Source: Methanothermobacter sp. CaT2 (GTDB lineage: Archaea; Methanobacteriota; Methanobacteria; Methanobacteriales; Methanothermobacteraceae). From it: 64,000 nt of DNA. Location of the stretch: the NCBI RefSeq assembly GCF_000828575.1, contig NZ_AP011952.1, positions 651,065 to 715,064 of the forward strand, read 5' to 3'. The position numbers and the translations under genes were made by a program. Below are positions 45,959 through 56,613 of the stretch, one piece after another; position 1 is the stretch's first letter, and each line of letters starts with the position of its first letter. The notes under the pieces were generated by a model that was given only the letters and a program-made list of their open reading frames with translations, did not search any database and was not told the origin of the DNA.

Positions 45959-46032
45959 GCGGTTGTAGTCTAGTCTGGTTAGGACTCGGGCCTTCCAAGC
46001 CCGCGACCCGGGTTCAAATCCCGGCAACCGCA
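45959..46032 (+). tRNA. tRNA-Gly (anticodon TCC)
   Basis: GCGGTTG pairs with CAACCGC; anticodon stem CGGGC/GCCCG with loop CTTCCAA (anticodon TCC); T arm as its neighbour; discriminator A; no CCA encoded. Cotranscribed with the GCC isoacceptor. Confidence 0.97.
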
Positions 46033-46035
46033 TAT

Positions 46036-46135
46036 AAACTGCTTCTGTCAATCTTGTTCTAGATTTCCATACACTGCTTCCATTCAAACTGCTCATATAA
46101 GTCCTGTTCTAGATTTCCATACACTGCTTCTGTTC
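46036..46135 (+). repeat. Two tandem 50-bp repeat units after tRNA-Gly genes
   Basis: Units begin AAACTGCT at 46036 and 46086. After an 11-nt divergent stretch, 26 nt are identical (46055-46080 and 46105-46130, TGTTCTAGATTTCCATACAC followed by TGCTTC). Two copies only, period exactly 50 bp. Lies 3 nt after the second tRNA; remaining bases to 46351 hold the HMG-CoA synthase promoter and nothing else I recognise. Confidence 0.85.
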
Positions 46136-46351
46136 TATTGATTCAATGCCCATCTGATTTCAGATTCAGGGATTGCATCCAGTTAAAGATTACAGGTCCC
46201 ATTTATCAGACTTACATGCTTTTTGAGAGTCTCTAACGCGGGTGCCATATATCATCTATATATATCAGAAGCCATGATAGTAGAGCAAGGGATAAATACT
46301 TTAATTTTAGAATAATAACAGGATCCAGACTAATATTATGGTGTGATATTC

Positions 46352-47392
46352 ATGGCTGGAATAGTCGGATATGGAGTTTACATTCCATCATACAGAATAA
46401 AGGTTGAAGAAATCGCGAGGGTCTGGGGAGACGACCCCCAGGCCATATCAAGGGGGCTGGTTGTGGAGGAAAAATCAGTCCCTGGTCCTGATGAGGACAC
46501 AGCAACAATCTCAGTTGAAGCTGCCCGTAATGCCCTCAGAAGGAGCCAGATAGATCCCTCAGAGATAGGAGCTGTCTATGTGGGATCAGAATCCCACCCC
46601 TACGCTGTTAAGCCAACAGCAACAATCGTTGCAGAGGCTGTTGATGCAACACCCGAGATGACAGCAGCTGACCTTGAGTTCGCATGTAAGGCAGGTACCG
46701 CAGGTATACAGGCCTGCATGGGGCTTGTTGACTCAGGCATAATCAGGTACGGCCTTGCAGTCGGTGCTGACACAGCCCAGGGAGCCCCCGGTGACGCCCT
46801 CGAGTACACTGCATCAGCAGGAGGGGCAGCCTATGTTATAGGCAAAAAGAACTGCCTTGCAGATATAAAGGAAACCTACAGCTTCACAACAGACACCCCC
46901 GACTTCTACAGGAGGGAGGGAATGCCCTACCCCCGGCACGGGGGAAGATTCACCGGTGAACCCGCCTACTTCAAGCATGTCCTGGGAGCCGCGAGGGGTA
47001 TGATGGAGAAGACCGGTCTCAGCGCAGATGACTTCGACTACGCGGTCTTTCACCAGCCAAACGGGAAGTTCTACCTGAAGGCTGCTCGCAAACTGGGATT
47101 TGAAAGCGAACAGGTTAAACCAGGACTTTTGACACCTGTGATAGGGAACACCTACTCAGGTGCAACACCAGTAGGCCTTGCAGCAACCCTTGACGTTGCA
47201 GAACCAGGCGCAAGGATACTGGCAGTGTCCTATGGTTCAGGTGCCGGGAGCGACGCCTTCATAATAGAGGTGAATGACCTCATAGAGGAGAGGCGTGACC
47301 TTGCACCGTCCGTGGCCGAGATCATCAAAAATAAGAGGTACGTCGACTATGCCATATACGCCAAATTCAAGGGCAAACTCAGGATGGCTTAA
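46352..47392 (+). CDS. Hydroxymethylglutaryl-CoA synthase
   Basis: 346 residues, archaeal form. Condenses acetyl-CoA with acetoacetyl-CoA to HMG-CoA for mevalonate and archaeal lipids. Catalytic Cys in [13 protein letters not shown], His in [11 protein letters not shown], Glu in [16 protein letters not shown] region, and [21 protein letters not shown] 46352 ([18 protein letters not shown]) has GGTGTGAT upstream; a GTG at 46343 precedes. 12 nt before the thiolase gene. Archaeal enzymes channel acetoacetyl-CoA from thiolase via a DUF35 protein, which is not encoded here. Confidence 0.96.
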   Translation: MAGIVGYGVYIPSYRIKVEEIARVWGDDPQAISRGLVVEEKSVPGPDEDTATISVEAARNALRRSQIDPSEIGAVYVGSESHPYAVKPTATIVAEAVDATPEMTAADLEFACKAGTAGIQACMGLVDSGIIRYGLAVGADTAQGAPGDALEYTASAGGAAYVIGKKNCLADIKETYSFTTDTPDFYRREGMPYPRHGGRFTGEPAYFKHVLGAARGMMEKTGLSADDFDYAVFHQPNGKFYLKAARKLGFESEQVKPGLLTPVIGNTYSGATPVGLAATLDVAEPGARILAVSYGSGAGSDAFIIEVNDLIEERRDLAPSVAEIIKNKRYVDYAIYAKFKGKLRMA

Positions 47393-48556
<1,164 letters not shown>

Positions 48557-48878
48557 ACAATCATTCAACCTTTTTTTATTAATTTAAGAACGGCTCAGAT
48601 CTATTTGTTGATCTTTTCTTATTCCCTGCATGGAAACCAAACTTTTTTTGAACTGAGGAAGTCAGCTATAGAAACCAGAGTTAGAAAGAGTACAGTTCTT
48701 AACTTGCATTTTATTGCAGGATGAGTCCCGTCTCTGCCCGGACAGAATAAATGATCCCAGATTTAGAGAACGCTTTCTTAAAAGAAAGGATCTATGTCTA
48801 CTTAAATCTCTCCATATCAGAAAAAGAGTTATATGGAAGTGAATTGGGGTGATTCAAATAGAAAAAGTTGGGGGTGCC
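48557..48878. other. Convergent intergenic gap, no gene seen
   Basis: 322 bp between convergent thiolase and thermosome genes. Contains the oligo-T stop, CTTTCTT-AA-AAGAAAG (48773-48788, a perfect small inverted repeat) and CTTTTT on the minus strand just beyond the thermosome stop. No open frame with family traits, in particular no DUF35 gene. Confidence 0.6.
48571..48580 (+). terminator. Oligo-T terminator after thiolase gene
   Basis: A run of seven T (cctttttttattaattt) 15 nt after the thiolase stop. Confidence 0.5.
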
Positions 48879-50495
48879 TTACATTGGAGGCATTCCGCCC
48901 ATGCCGCCCATTTCCTCCATTCCTTCCTCGCTGGAACCTGATGATGATGCGGCTATGACGTCGTCTATGCGCAGTATCATCTCAGCTGCTTCAGCTGCAG
49001 ACTGGATGGCCTGTTTCTTGACCCTGTGTGGTTCGATTACTCCTGCTTCCTTCATGTCGACGATGTTACCATCGAAGACGTCGATTCCCATGTATGCTGA
49101 TTCCTCATGGGCTGCCCTGAGGTCAACGAGGACGTCGATGCTGTCAAGACCTGCGTTCTCTGCAAGGGTCTTTGGCACGATTTCAAGGGCCTCTGCGAAG
49201 GCTGATACTGCCAGCTGCTCCCTGCCGCTTATTGAGTCAGCGTAGTCCTTGAGCCTCTTTGCGATTTCTATTTCAGGTGCTCCGCCTCCTGCAACGACCT
49301 TACCATCCTCAACTGTTGCGGCGACTACGCCTATTGCGTCTTCAATTGCCCTTTCAACTTCACTTACAACGTGTTCGGTTGATCCCCTGACGAGTATTGT
49401 CACTGCCTTTGGTTCCTTGCACTCTTCAACGAAGATCATTTCTTCGCCTGAGATCTTCTTCTCTGATACGACTCCTGCTTCACCAAGGTCCTCTGGGCTG
49501 AGGTCCTCGATGTTTGTGACTATGTTTGCTCCTGTGGCCTTGGAGAGTTTCTCCATGTCTGACTTCTTGACCCTTCTCACTGCAAGGACTCCTGCCTTGG
49601 CCAGGTAGTGCTGTGCGAGGTCATCGATGCCCTTCTGACAGAAGAGGACGTTTGCGCCTGTGTCAACTATTGAGTTGACCATGTCGCGGATCATCTGTTC
49701 TTCCTGTTCGATGAAGGCCTGCATCTGTGATGGGTCTGTTATCCTGATCTCTGCGTCAACCTCTGTCTCTTTAACTTCGATCGGGCAGTTGAGGAGTGCT
49801 ATTCTGGCGTTTTCAACCTTCTTTGGCATTCCTGGGTGGACCCTTTCCTTGTCGATTATAACACCCTGCACGAGTGTTGAGTCATCCACTGCTGCGCCTT
49901 CCTTCTTCTCTATCTTTATGTGGTCCTTCTCGACTTCGCCATCCTCTTCAACCTGCTTGACCGCATCCACTATGAGCTCTGCCAGTGGTTCCCTTGCCTT
50001 TTCTGTTCCTTTTCCTGTCATTGCGGTCATTGCAACCTTCATGAGGGTGTCCCTGTCGCTGGCGTCGATTGCAATGTCGTCGAGTATTTCCTGGGCCTTT
50101 TCAGCGGCCTGCCTGTAACCCATTGCTATTATTGTTGGGTGGATCTCCATTTCAAGGAGATTTTCAGCCTTTTTGAGTAGTTCCCCTGCTATTATGACTG
50201 CTGTGGTTGTACCGTCCCCTACTTCGTCTTCCTGGGTCTTTGCAACCTCGACGAGCATTTTTGCTGCTGGGTGCTCTATGTCCATTTCCTTGAGTATTGT
50301 GACACCGTCGTTGGTTACAACAATGTCTCCAAGGGAGTCAACAAGCATCTTGTCCATACCCTTAGGTCCAAGGGTTGTTCTCACGGTCTCTGCGAGTATT
50401 TTACCCGCAAGGATGTTCATCCTCTGTGCGTCTCTTCCAAGATACCTGCTTGTACCTTCGGGCAGTACAAGAATTGGCTGCTGTCCCTGTGCCAT
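48879..50495 (-). CDS. Thermosome subunit (group II chaperonin)
   Basis: 538 residues. ATP-driven protein-folding chaperonin forming a double ring in the cytoplasm. Motifs: [30 protein letters not shown], the phosphate loop [32 protein letters not shown] and the flexible C-terminal end [14 protein letters not shown]. Length and lack of an apical Cys insert fit the Methanothermobacter alpha/beta thermosome; I cannot tell which of the two it is. TATA element ctataaatag (50553-50562) upstream; GAGGTGAT lies before the ATG. Confidence 0.97.
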   Translation of the reverse strand: MAQGQQPILVLPEGTSRYLGRDAQRMNILAGKILAETVRTTLGPKGMDKMLVDSLGDIVVTNDGVTILKEMDIEHPAAKMLVEVAKTQEDEVGDGTTTAVIIAGELLKKAENLLEMEIHPTIIAMGYRQAAEKAQEILDDIAIDASDRDTLMKVAMTAMTGKGTEKAREPLAELIVDAVKQVEEDGEVEKDHIKIEKKEGAAVDDSTLVQGVIIDKERVHPGMPKKVENARIALLNCPIEVKETEVDAEIRITDPSQMQAFIEQEEQMIRDMVNSIVDTGANVLFCQKGIDDLAQHYLAKAGVLAVRRVKKSDMEKLSKATGANIVTNIEDLSPEDLGEAGVVSEKKISGEEMIFVEECKEPKAVTILVRGSTEHVVSEVERAIEDAIGVVAATVEDGKVVAGGGAPEIEIAKRLKDYADSISGREQLAVSAFAEALEIVPKTLAENAGLDSIDVLVDLRAAHEESAYMGIDVFDGNIVDMKEAGVIEPHRVKKQAIQSAAEAAEMILRIDDVIAASSSGSSEEGMEEMGGMGGMPPM

Positions 50496-50552
50496 TCAAT
50501 CACCTCAGTTTTAATTATAAATCAGTATGCAGTTATCAATGGGTTAGAGGTT

Positions 50553-50568
50553 CTATAAATAGTTTTCG
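50553..50568 (-). promoter_or_regulatory. Thermosome gene promoter (BRE/TATA)
   Basis: On the minus strand, CGAAAACTATTTATAG joins an A-rich BRE (CGAAAA) to a strong TATA box (CTATTTATAG), about 60-75 nt before the ATG, giving a leader of ~35 nt. A strong, possibly heat-responsive promoter. The divergent wall-lytic gene begins 58 nt further on. Confidence 0.6.
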
Positions 50569-50625
50569 CTGCTTCTCCAGAAGAATATTTAACGAAGATG
50601 GAACTTAAAGTAATCTGTGATAAAA

Positions 50626-51834
50626 ATGAGGCAGCTCCAGAAAGCCTCAGTATACCTTACCATGACCCTGATTTTGATCGTGGCCATGGAAAGTTCCCAT
50701 GCCCTTGAGAATTATTCAGGAACCCTGAACAGCTCTGAAGTCCTGCAGGCAAGTGTCAGGGTAGCCAATTTCATGGAAAAGTATCAGAGGCTCCCTGAAA
50801 ACATAAGTGCTGGAAACAGAAGTCTTGATTGTGCATCCTACACATATGCCCTTAGCAGAGTACTGAGAGGCTCAAGGACCGTTGAATACAGAACTGTAAA
50901 TTCACCCGCCCTCGATATTCGCCGAATATCCCTGAAACTGAGCAGAACACAGTACAATGAGATAACAGTAAGGTTCAGGGACTTTACAGATAAATACAGT
51001 AGATGCCCGTCAACGGTATCCTACACTGGAGGTAAAATCGATTTCTACAATACCGTCTACCTCCTCTCAAAGATTGGGCGTTACAGGTACCAGAAGGGGA
51101 GGATGCCCACATACGTGTATATAAGGACTCCGGTACCCCTCAATGCATACAGGATCAACTCCCAGACCGTTGACTCCAGGATAAGGAGCATAAACTCTGA
51201 AATCAGGAAGACATCCTCCCTCATCAAGAGGATCAGGATCAGAATAAGAACCACAGGAAACACCAGGACCCGGATCATGCTTCAGAACAGACTCAGGTCA
51301 CTTGAGAACAGATACACCTATCTTAAGGGGCAACTCAGATACTATGAGGGCCTTAAGAACAGCCCCTGGTATGTCCCTCCATCCCTCAAAAGGTATCTGA
51401 GTTCAACAGCCTACTGCAGCGTCACGGATCCCAATGTGGTATACCTTGCCCGTGAACTCTCAGGAAACACCAGCTACTCCACTGCACAGAACCTCTTCAC
51501 CTGGGTACTTGACAACGTTGACTACTCCTTCTACTACAGGACACGTTACGGTGCCTCGGGTACACTGCGGTTAAGGGAGGGCAACTGTGTTGACCAGGCA
51601 CACCTCATGGTAGCCCTTGCAAGGACCAGTGGTATACCTGCACGCTACGTCCGTGGTTACTGTAGATTCATAAGCGGGAACTGGTACTCCCATGTATGGG
51701 CCCAGGTATGGATAAGGGGTCGTGGATGGGTTACTGCAGACACAACCCATTCCCTCAACAGAGTGGGACATGTAAGTAACTGGAACACAACTGTCTCAAG
51801 GGTCAGCGAGGTACTCAGTGAATACAGGCTTTAA
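50626..51834 (+). CDS. Secreted pseudomurein-binding, transglutaminase-like (PeiW/PeiP-like) protein
   Basis: 402 residues. Signal peptide to about residue 26 (LTMTLILIVAMESSHA). Two pseudomurein-binding-type repeats follow: ~39-80 (VLQASVRVANFMEKYQRLPE) and ~110-149 (YNEITVRFRDFTDKYSRCPS ... FYNTVYLL). A basic coiled coil spans ~185-245. The C-terminal domain has a Cys-His-Asp triad: EGNCVDQAHLMVALART, YSHVWAQVW, WVTADTTH, as in phage endoisopeptidases PeiW/PeiP (C71) that cut pseudomurein cross-links. A chromosomal copy may remodel the wall in growth or division. ATG 50626 preferred over GTG 50617. Not in a phage context. Confidence 0.88.
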   Translation: MRQLQKASVYLTMTLILIVAMESSHALENYSGTLNSSEVLQASVRVANFMEKYQRLPENISAGNRSLDCASYTYALSRVLRGSRTVEYRTVNSPALDIRRISLKLSRTQYNEITVRFRDFTDKYSRCPSTVSYTGGKIDFYNTVYLLSKIGRYRYQKGRMPTYVYIRTPVPLNAYRINSQTVDSRIRSINSEIRKTSSLIKRIRIRIRTTGNTRTRIMLQNRLRSLENRYTYLKGQLRYYEGLKNSPWYVPPSLKRYLSSTAYCSVTDPNVVYLARELSGNTSYSTAQNLFTWVLDNVDYSFYYRTRYGASGTLRLREGNCVDQAHLMVALARTSGIPARYVRGYCRFISGNWYSHVWAQVWIRGRGWVTADTTHSLNRVGHVSNWNTTVSRVSEVLSEYRL

Positions 51835-51895
51835 AGGATCCTTCGTCCATGCAGTTAGAAAACAGTTAATATCTCCCAGATGAAACAATCACATT

Positions 51896-52492
51896 ATGAA
51901 AATAATCGACCTGACCCATAGAATAGAAGACTCCATGCCTGTCTTCCCTGGTGATCCGCCCGTTAAACTGAGAATTGAGAGTTCAGATGCTGATTACATT
52001 ACATCCTCACTGTCCATGGGTATGCACACCGGGACCCATATAGACGCCCCCCTCCATGCACACTGCAGTGCCCTCACCGTTGATGGAATAGGACTGGAGG
52101 AACTCACAGGTGAGGGTTTCCTTGTATCAGAAAGAGAGATTTTAACTGGGGGCGATATAGCCGTCATCAAAACTGGCTGGAGCTCGAGGTGGGGCTCAGA
52201 GGGGTACTTCAGGGACTACCCTGGTATAAAGAGACATCTTGCAGAGGAACTGGTGGAACATGAAGTTCTGGGGGTCTGCATCGATGGTCCCAGTGTGGAC
52301 AGTCCTGGAGGAACTGATATCCACAGACTCCTCCTCAAAAATGGGATATGGATTGTGGAGAACATAACAAACACTGACCTGCTACCGCCTAAATTCAGAT
52401 TATTCGTTGTTCCGCTCTCTGTGAGGGCCGAAGCATCCCCTGCAAGGGTATTTGCAGTTACAGACCCTGAAATGTGTGTCAGATACAGATAG
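51896..52492 (+). CDS. Cyclase-family metal-dependent hydrolase
   Basis: 198 residues of the cyclase/kynurenine-formamidase-like family. The metal site is MGMHTGTHIDAPLHAH (HxGTHxDxPxH), with DLTHRIEDSMPVFPGD at the N-terminus and GVCIDGPSVDSPGG further on. Likely hydrolyses an amide or lactone; kynurenine itself is unlikely in this host. No ribosome site lies before ATG 51896, while a TATA-like gttaatatct lies ~30 nt upstream, so the transcript may be leaderless. Confidence 0.92.
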   Translation: MKIIDLTHRIEDSMPVFPGDPPVKLRIESSDADYITSSLSMGMHTGTHIDAPLHAHCSALTVDGIGLEELTGEGFLVSEREILTGGDIAVIKTGWSSRWGSEGYFRDYPGIKRHLAEELVEHEVLGVCIDGPSVDSPGGTDIHRLLLKNGIWIVENITNTDLLPPKFRLFVVPLSVRAEASPARVFAVTDPEMCVRYR

Positions 52493-52514
52493 AAGCTTAT
52501 TCCAGCGGTAAAAC

Positions 52515-53051
52515 TCATCTCTTAACCTTCTCCCAGAGGGTCCTCCTGCCCTCACTCACCGACCTGAAGTAGCCCTTCCTCTCAAGGTTCCTGAGTATCT
52601 GGACCATGTTCTCAAGTTTCAGGTCCTTAAACCCTATCTCATTTATGAAGTCAAGCATCTCCTCTGTGGTGGCCCTCTCATCGGGTAGCAGACGGTAGAT
52701 CTGTGACTGGAATGATGTTAGATCCTTTTCAGGTTTCTGTGTAAGGGCCTGGAAGTATTCCCTGTACCTTTTGAGGTCAGTTATCCGGGATTCCTTATCT
52801 GCTATGATGCCCTTGAGTTCCTGTATCACCCTGTCCTTTTCAGCCATGATTCTTTCAAGTTCATCTATACGCCTATCCCTGATTTTAAGTACATCCTCAA
52901 GTTCCTTAACCCTCTCACAGTTATCTGAATTCTCACGGCATTTCCGGAGATCCATCTTGAGCTTGCTTATCTCCAGCATGCACGCCTTTACAAGAAGCTT
53001 GAGCTGTTCCTTTTCTGAATCCCTCATGAACCTCATGGTATCCCTTTCCAT
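52515..53051 (-). CDS. Coiled-coil protein with winged-helix-like C-terminus
   Basis: 178 residues. Residues ~10-110 are a long charged coiled coil with heptads (VKELEDVLKIRDRRIDELER, IMAEKDRVIQELKGIIADKE); residues ~120-178 resemble a small winged-helix/helix domain (LLPDERATTEEMLDFINEIG, NLERKGYFRSVSEGR). Unknown function; a DNA- or scaffold-binding protein is possible. ATG 53051, 53036 and 53027 are all possible starts; GGGAT before 53036 gives slight preference. Confidence 0.75.
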   Translation of the reverse strand: MERDTMRFMRDSEKEQLKLLVKACMLEISKLKMDLRKCRENSDNCERVKELEDVLKIRDRRIDELERIMAEKDRVIQELKGIIADKESRITDLKRYREYFQALTQKPEKDLTSFQSQIYRLLPDERATTEEMLDFINEIGFKDLKLENMVQILRNLERKGYFRSVSEGRRTLWEKVKR

Positions 53052-53265
53052 TTAATAGATATCACATTAAAACTTAAAAACCTTCCCAAATGAAGCCCGT
53101 GGATCACTGCAGCTGCATTGACAAGGAAAACCTCCCAAAGCATAGATGAGTCCCTGCCGATAAGCATCTGATTCCCATGACACGAGAGGGGCCCTGAAAA
53201 GGATGACGGTTCCATCAGAACAGAACACTGAAACAGAAGAAGTTTGCCTGGTTTTTAAAATGCGC

Positions 53266-53826
53266 CTAATTTTGCTGCAGCCTGTCAAAACGGCAGAGAC
53301 CAAAACATTTAACCCTCTCGTCTATCTTCAGGGCGGTTAATGCACATAAAACCCCGAGAACGGCGCCCGCGAGAACGTCACTTGGGTAATGGAGACCAAG
53401 GTAGATCCTTGAGATCCCCACAAGTGATGCGAGGATGATGAAAAGCCATGGTCTCCCTAACCTGAAGTAGAGGGAGATGAAGCCGGCAAAGGCGGCCACA
53501 GCATGTCCCGATGGCATAGAATAGCCCGCAGCGACTGTGGCGTGCCTCACCCACCCAATCACCTCATAGGGTCGTGGTCTTGCGATAACCATCTTAAGGG
53601 CTTCACTCAGGAAGAATCCCAGGACAAGTGCCGTGAGGGCTATGAATGCAGCTTCCCTCTCATCCTCACCACCAAGGAGGTAGAGGATGAGGCAGAGTAT
53701 CACCCAGAAGGCCTGGGTCCCGCCGAAGGTTAAAAGTGGCATTAAAAAGTCAAGAAATGGTGAGGCCAGGACCGCATTAAAAAAATATAGGACGGATAGA
53801 TCAGGGCCCAGAAGGGTGGGGTGCAT
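53266..53826 (-). CDS. PAP2-family phosphatase
   Basis: 186-residue membrane protein with about five helices and the three PAP2 phosphatase motifs: KMVIARPRPYE, GYSMPSGHAVAAFAG and GISRIYLGLHYPSDVLAG. Probably dephosphorylates a lipid such as a polyprenyl pyrophosphate on the outer membrane face. Start ATG 53826 follows asd by only 6 nt, so it ends the aspartate-family operon. Confidence 0.93.
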   Translation of the reverse strand: MHPTLLGPDLSVLYFFNAVLASPFLDFLMPLLTFGGTQAFWVILCLILYLLGGEDEREAAFIALTALVLGFFLSEALKMVIARPRPYEVIGWVRHATVAAGYSMPSGHAVAAFAGFISLYFRLGRPWLFIILASLVGISRIYLGLHYPSDVLAGAVLGVLCALTALKIDERVKCFGLCRFDRLQQN

Positions 53827-53832
53827 GGTATC

Positions 53833-54876
53833 CTATAGTATCTCATTTATGAGTTCTGCATTCAGAATCGATGCCCCCGCCGCACCCCTCACTGTGTTAT
53901 GACCCACAAGGACGTACCTTAAACTGTTTTTGAATGCAGCGTCCTCTCTGAGCCTTCCAACGGTAACAGCCATTCCACCGTCCATGTCCCTGTCCATCCT
54001 TGGCTGGGGTCTGTTTTCCTCATCCCTTACCACCACGGGTTTTTCAGGGGCGGAGTGGAGACCCAGCTTCTGTGGGAGTCCCCTGAATTTATCCATTGCC
54101 TCCCTGACATCATCAATATCAAATTCATCATCCAGTTCAATGAAGACCGCCTCGGTATGACCGTCAACGACGGGTACGCGGTGACATGATGCACTCACGC
54201 CAAAGCTGGCTGGTTTCACAACGCCTTCATCGAGTTCTCCCAGCAGGTGGAGGGTCTCTGTTTCAATCTTTTCCTCCTCACCACCGATGAAGGGCACCAG
54301 GTTATCAAGTATGGCCATTGAGGGGACTCCATTGTAACCGGCACCGGAAACCGCCTGCATGGTTGATACGTAGACCCTTTTTATTGTGTAGGCGTCGTAG
54401 ATGGGCTTGAGTGTGAGGGTCAGGGCTATTGTTGAGCAGTTGGGGTTGGTGACGATGAACCCATCCCACCCCCTCCTCCTCTGCTGCACCTCTATGAGGT
54501 CAAGGAACTCAGGGTTGACCTCAGGTATCACGAGGGGGACATCCGGTTCCATCCTCATTGCACTGGCATTTGATGCCACTATGTATTTCTCTGCAAATTT
54601 TGGTTCAACCTTCCTCGCCACGTCTGCAGGGAGGGCTGAGAAGAGTATATCAACGTCCCCCACAGCTGAGGGATCCGTTTCAACGACCTCCATGTCCTTC
54701 ACAGATTCTGGCATCTCACAGTCAAGGTACCAGTTTGCCACCTCCCCATAGGGTTTCCCGGCGGACCGTGAAGAAGCCGCCAGGGTTGTAAGCTCAAATT
54801 CAGGATGTTTATCAAGCATCTGAATGAACCGCTGTCCAACCATTCCTGTTGCTCCCAGAACACCCACATTAACCAT
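53833..54876 (-). CDS. asd: Aspartate-semialdehyde dehydrogenase
   Basis: 347 residues, archaeal/fungal type. Reduces aspartyl phosphate with NADPH to the semialdehyde. NADP loop [17 protein letters not shown]; catalytic Cys in [29 protein letters not shown]; active-site His in [24 protein letters not shown] lies before ATG 54876. Follows dapB by 12 nt in the lysine/threonine/methionine operon. Confidence 0.97.
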   Translation of the reverse strand: MVNVGVLGATGMVGQRFIQMLDKHPEFELTTLAASSRSAGKPYGEVANWYLDCEMPESVKDMEVVETDPSAVGDVDILFSALPADVARKVEPKFAEKYIVASNASAMRMEPDVPLVIPEVNPEFLDLIEVQQRRRGWDGFIVTNPNCSTIALTLTLKPIYDAYTIKRVYVSTMQAVSGAGYNGVPSMAILDNLVPFIGGEEEKIETETLHLLGELDEGVVKPASFGVSASCHRVPVVDGHTEAVFIELDDEFDIDDVREAMDKFRGLPQKLGLHSAPEKPVVVRDEENRPQPRMDRDMDGGMAVTVGRLREDAAFKNSLRYVLVGHNTVRGAAGASILNAELINEIL

Positions 54877-54888
54877 AATATCACCTTA

Positions 54889-55710
54889 TCAGTTTATTCC
54901 CAGAACATCCCCCATATCCATTATCCTTCCGGGTTCTGCATCCTCAATGAATCTTATAGCCCTTATGACTCCACCTATAAATGCATCCCTGCTGTGAGCC
55001 CTGTGAACTATCTCAAGGCGCTCACCGTCACCTGCAAATAGGACAATGTGGTCCCCGACGATGTCACCACCCCTAACTGCATGGACACCTATCTCATCCC
55101 TGCTCCTCTCGCCTGTGAGTCCGGATCGACCATGGACTGCGACCTCACTGGCCCTTCTGCCTGTGGCCTCTGAGATGACCTCCAGTGCACGTACAGCTGT
55201 ACCTGATGGTGCGTCCTTCTTGTGTCTGTGGTGTGCCTCAATGATCTCAACGTCATAGTCAGAGAGGATCGGTGCAAGATCCCTGAGGACCTTGAAGAAC
55301 ACGTTGACCCCCACTGCCATGTTCGGTGCGATTACGGCCCTCACACCTGACCTTTCTATGCAGTCCCTTACTGTCTGCATCTCCTCCTCTGAAAAACCTG
55401 TTGTGCCAACCACAAGGTTAACACCGGCCTCGGTTGAAGTCTTTATTGTTTCGACTGCTGCAGATGCGACTGTGAAGTCAACAAGGACGTCGGGTTCTGT
55501 CTCTGCAAGGGTATCTGCAAGATTTGATGCATCAGTTACCTCAACTCCAACACTGCCTCTTCCTGTGAACTCTCCTATGTCCCTGCCCCTGAGGGGTGTG
55601 CCGGGAGCCTCAATTGCTGCCACCAGTTCCATGTCCTCCTCTTCAAGGACCCTCCTTATTATCCCTGATCCCATGCGCCCGCATGCGCCTGTAACTGCAA
55701 CCCTTATCAA
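54889..55710 (-). CDS. dapB: 4-hydroxy-tetrahydrodipicolinate reductase
   Basis: 273 residues. Reduces the DapA product toward lysine. Dinucleotide loop VTGACGRMGSGIIRRV, GTTGFSEEEM, APNMAVGVNVFFKV, and the substrate stretch EIIEAHHRHKKDAPSGTAVRA with catalytic His/Lys. The start codon is TTG 55710 (preceded by GGTGTGATGC); no ATG/GTG fits. 12 nt after dapA. Confidence 0.97.
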   Translation of the reverse strand: MIRVAVTGACGRMGSGIIRRVLEEEDMELVAAIEAPGTPLRGRDIGEFTGRGSVGVEVTDASNLADTLAETEPDVLVDFTVASAAVETIKTSTEAGVNLVVGTTGFSEEEMQTVRDCIERSGVRAVIAPNMAVGVNVFFKVLRDLAPILSDYDVEIIEAHHRHKKDAPSGTAVRALEVISEATGRRASEVAVHGRSGLTGERSRDEIGVHAVRGGDIVGDHIVLFAGDGERLEIVHRAHSRDAFIGGVIRAIRFIEDAEPGRIMDMGDVLGIN

Positions 55711-55722
55711 GCATCACACCCC

Positions 55723-56613
55723 CTAGATCAGTGCCAGTTCCTCCAGGACCATCATGAGCCTCTCACGGTTTGCATCCTGCAGGGGTGCCAGGGGCATCCT
55801 CACATGACCCGCGGGCCTGCCCATCATGTTAAGGGCCTCCTTGACAGGTACGGGGTTGCTCTCAATGAAAAGGACCTTCATGAGACTGTAGAGTTCATAG
55901 TGTGTTTTCATTGCAGACTCGAAGTCCCCTGAGAGGGCCTCGTTAACAAGTCGGCTCATACGAGCCGGGTCGACATTTGCAACCACCGATATCACACCCT
56001 CGGCACCCATGGAGATCATGGGGAGAGTCAGGTTATCGTTACCTGAGAGGACTGTGAAGTCATCAAGGCCCAGGTCCATGAGCCTTGACCTGAGCATGGA
56101 TACCTTGTCCAGGTCGGGGCTGGCCTCCTTTATCCCAATTATCCCGTCGAGCTTTGCTAGTTCGGCGACCGTGTCAACGTCTATATCTGTGCCTGTCCTT
56201 GAGGGGACATTGTATATTATGAGTGGTATGTCAGCGGCTTCCTCCAGCATGGTGTAGTGTTCAATGAGTCCATGGGGCTGGGGCTTGTTGTAGTAGGGGG
56301 TTATGACGAGGGCCGCGTCTGCACCGGCGTCCTCTGCGTACTCCACAAGTCCCATGGCCTCCCTGGATGAATTGCTACCTGCCCCTGCAACTGTCCTGAC
56401 GCGACCGTTGACCTCATCCACCAGTATATCGATCATTCTCCTCTGCTCTTCGTGGGTTATTGTCGCTGATTCACCGGTTGTTCCGGCAACCAGCAGGCCA
56501 TCAACCCCGTTCTCTATAAGGTAGTTTATGTTCTCCCGCAGCCCGGCCTCATCCACCACATCGTCCTCTGTGAATGGAGTAACCATGGCCACAACTGTGC
56601 CTTCAATCTTCAT
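55723..56613 (-). CDS. dapA: 4-hydroxy-tetrahydrodipicolinate synthase
   Basis: 296-residue TIM barrel. Joins pyruvate and aspartate semialdehyde. [34 protein letters not shown] (catalytic Tyr) and [11 protein letters not shown] (Schiff-base Lys) are intact. Its ATG overlaps the aspartokinase stop (ATGA), a clear translational coupling. Confidence 0.97.
   Translation of the reverse strand: MKIEGTVVAMVTPFTEDDVVDEAGLRENINYLIENGVDGLLVAGTTGESATITHEEQRRMIDILVDEVNGRVRTVAGAGSNSSREAMGLVEYAEDAGADAALVITPYYNKPQPHGLIEHYTMLEEAADIPLIIYNVPSRTGTDIDVDTVAELAKLDGIIGIKEASPDLDKVSMLRSRLMDLGLDDFTVLSGNDNLTLPMISMGAEGVISVVANVDPARMSRLVNEALSGDFESAMKTHYELYSLMKVLFIESNPVPVKEALNMMGRPAGHVRMPLAPLQDANRERLMMVLEELALI

Noticed and set aside
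46036-46135. Possible CRISPR array
   Set aside because: Only two units, unit boundary irregular, no cas genes in the window.
48773-48788. CTTTCTT-AA-AAGAAAG inverted repeat as thermosome terminator
   Set aside because: It lies about 90 bp after the stop and is not followed by a T-run; a nearer oligo-T on the minus strand is a better stop.
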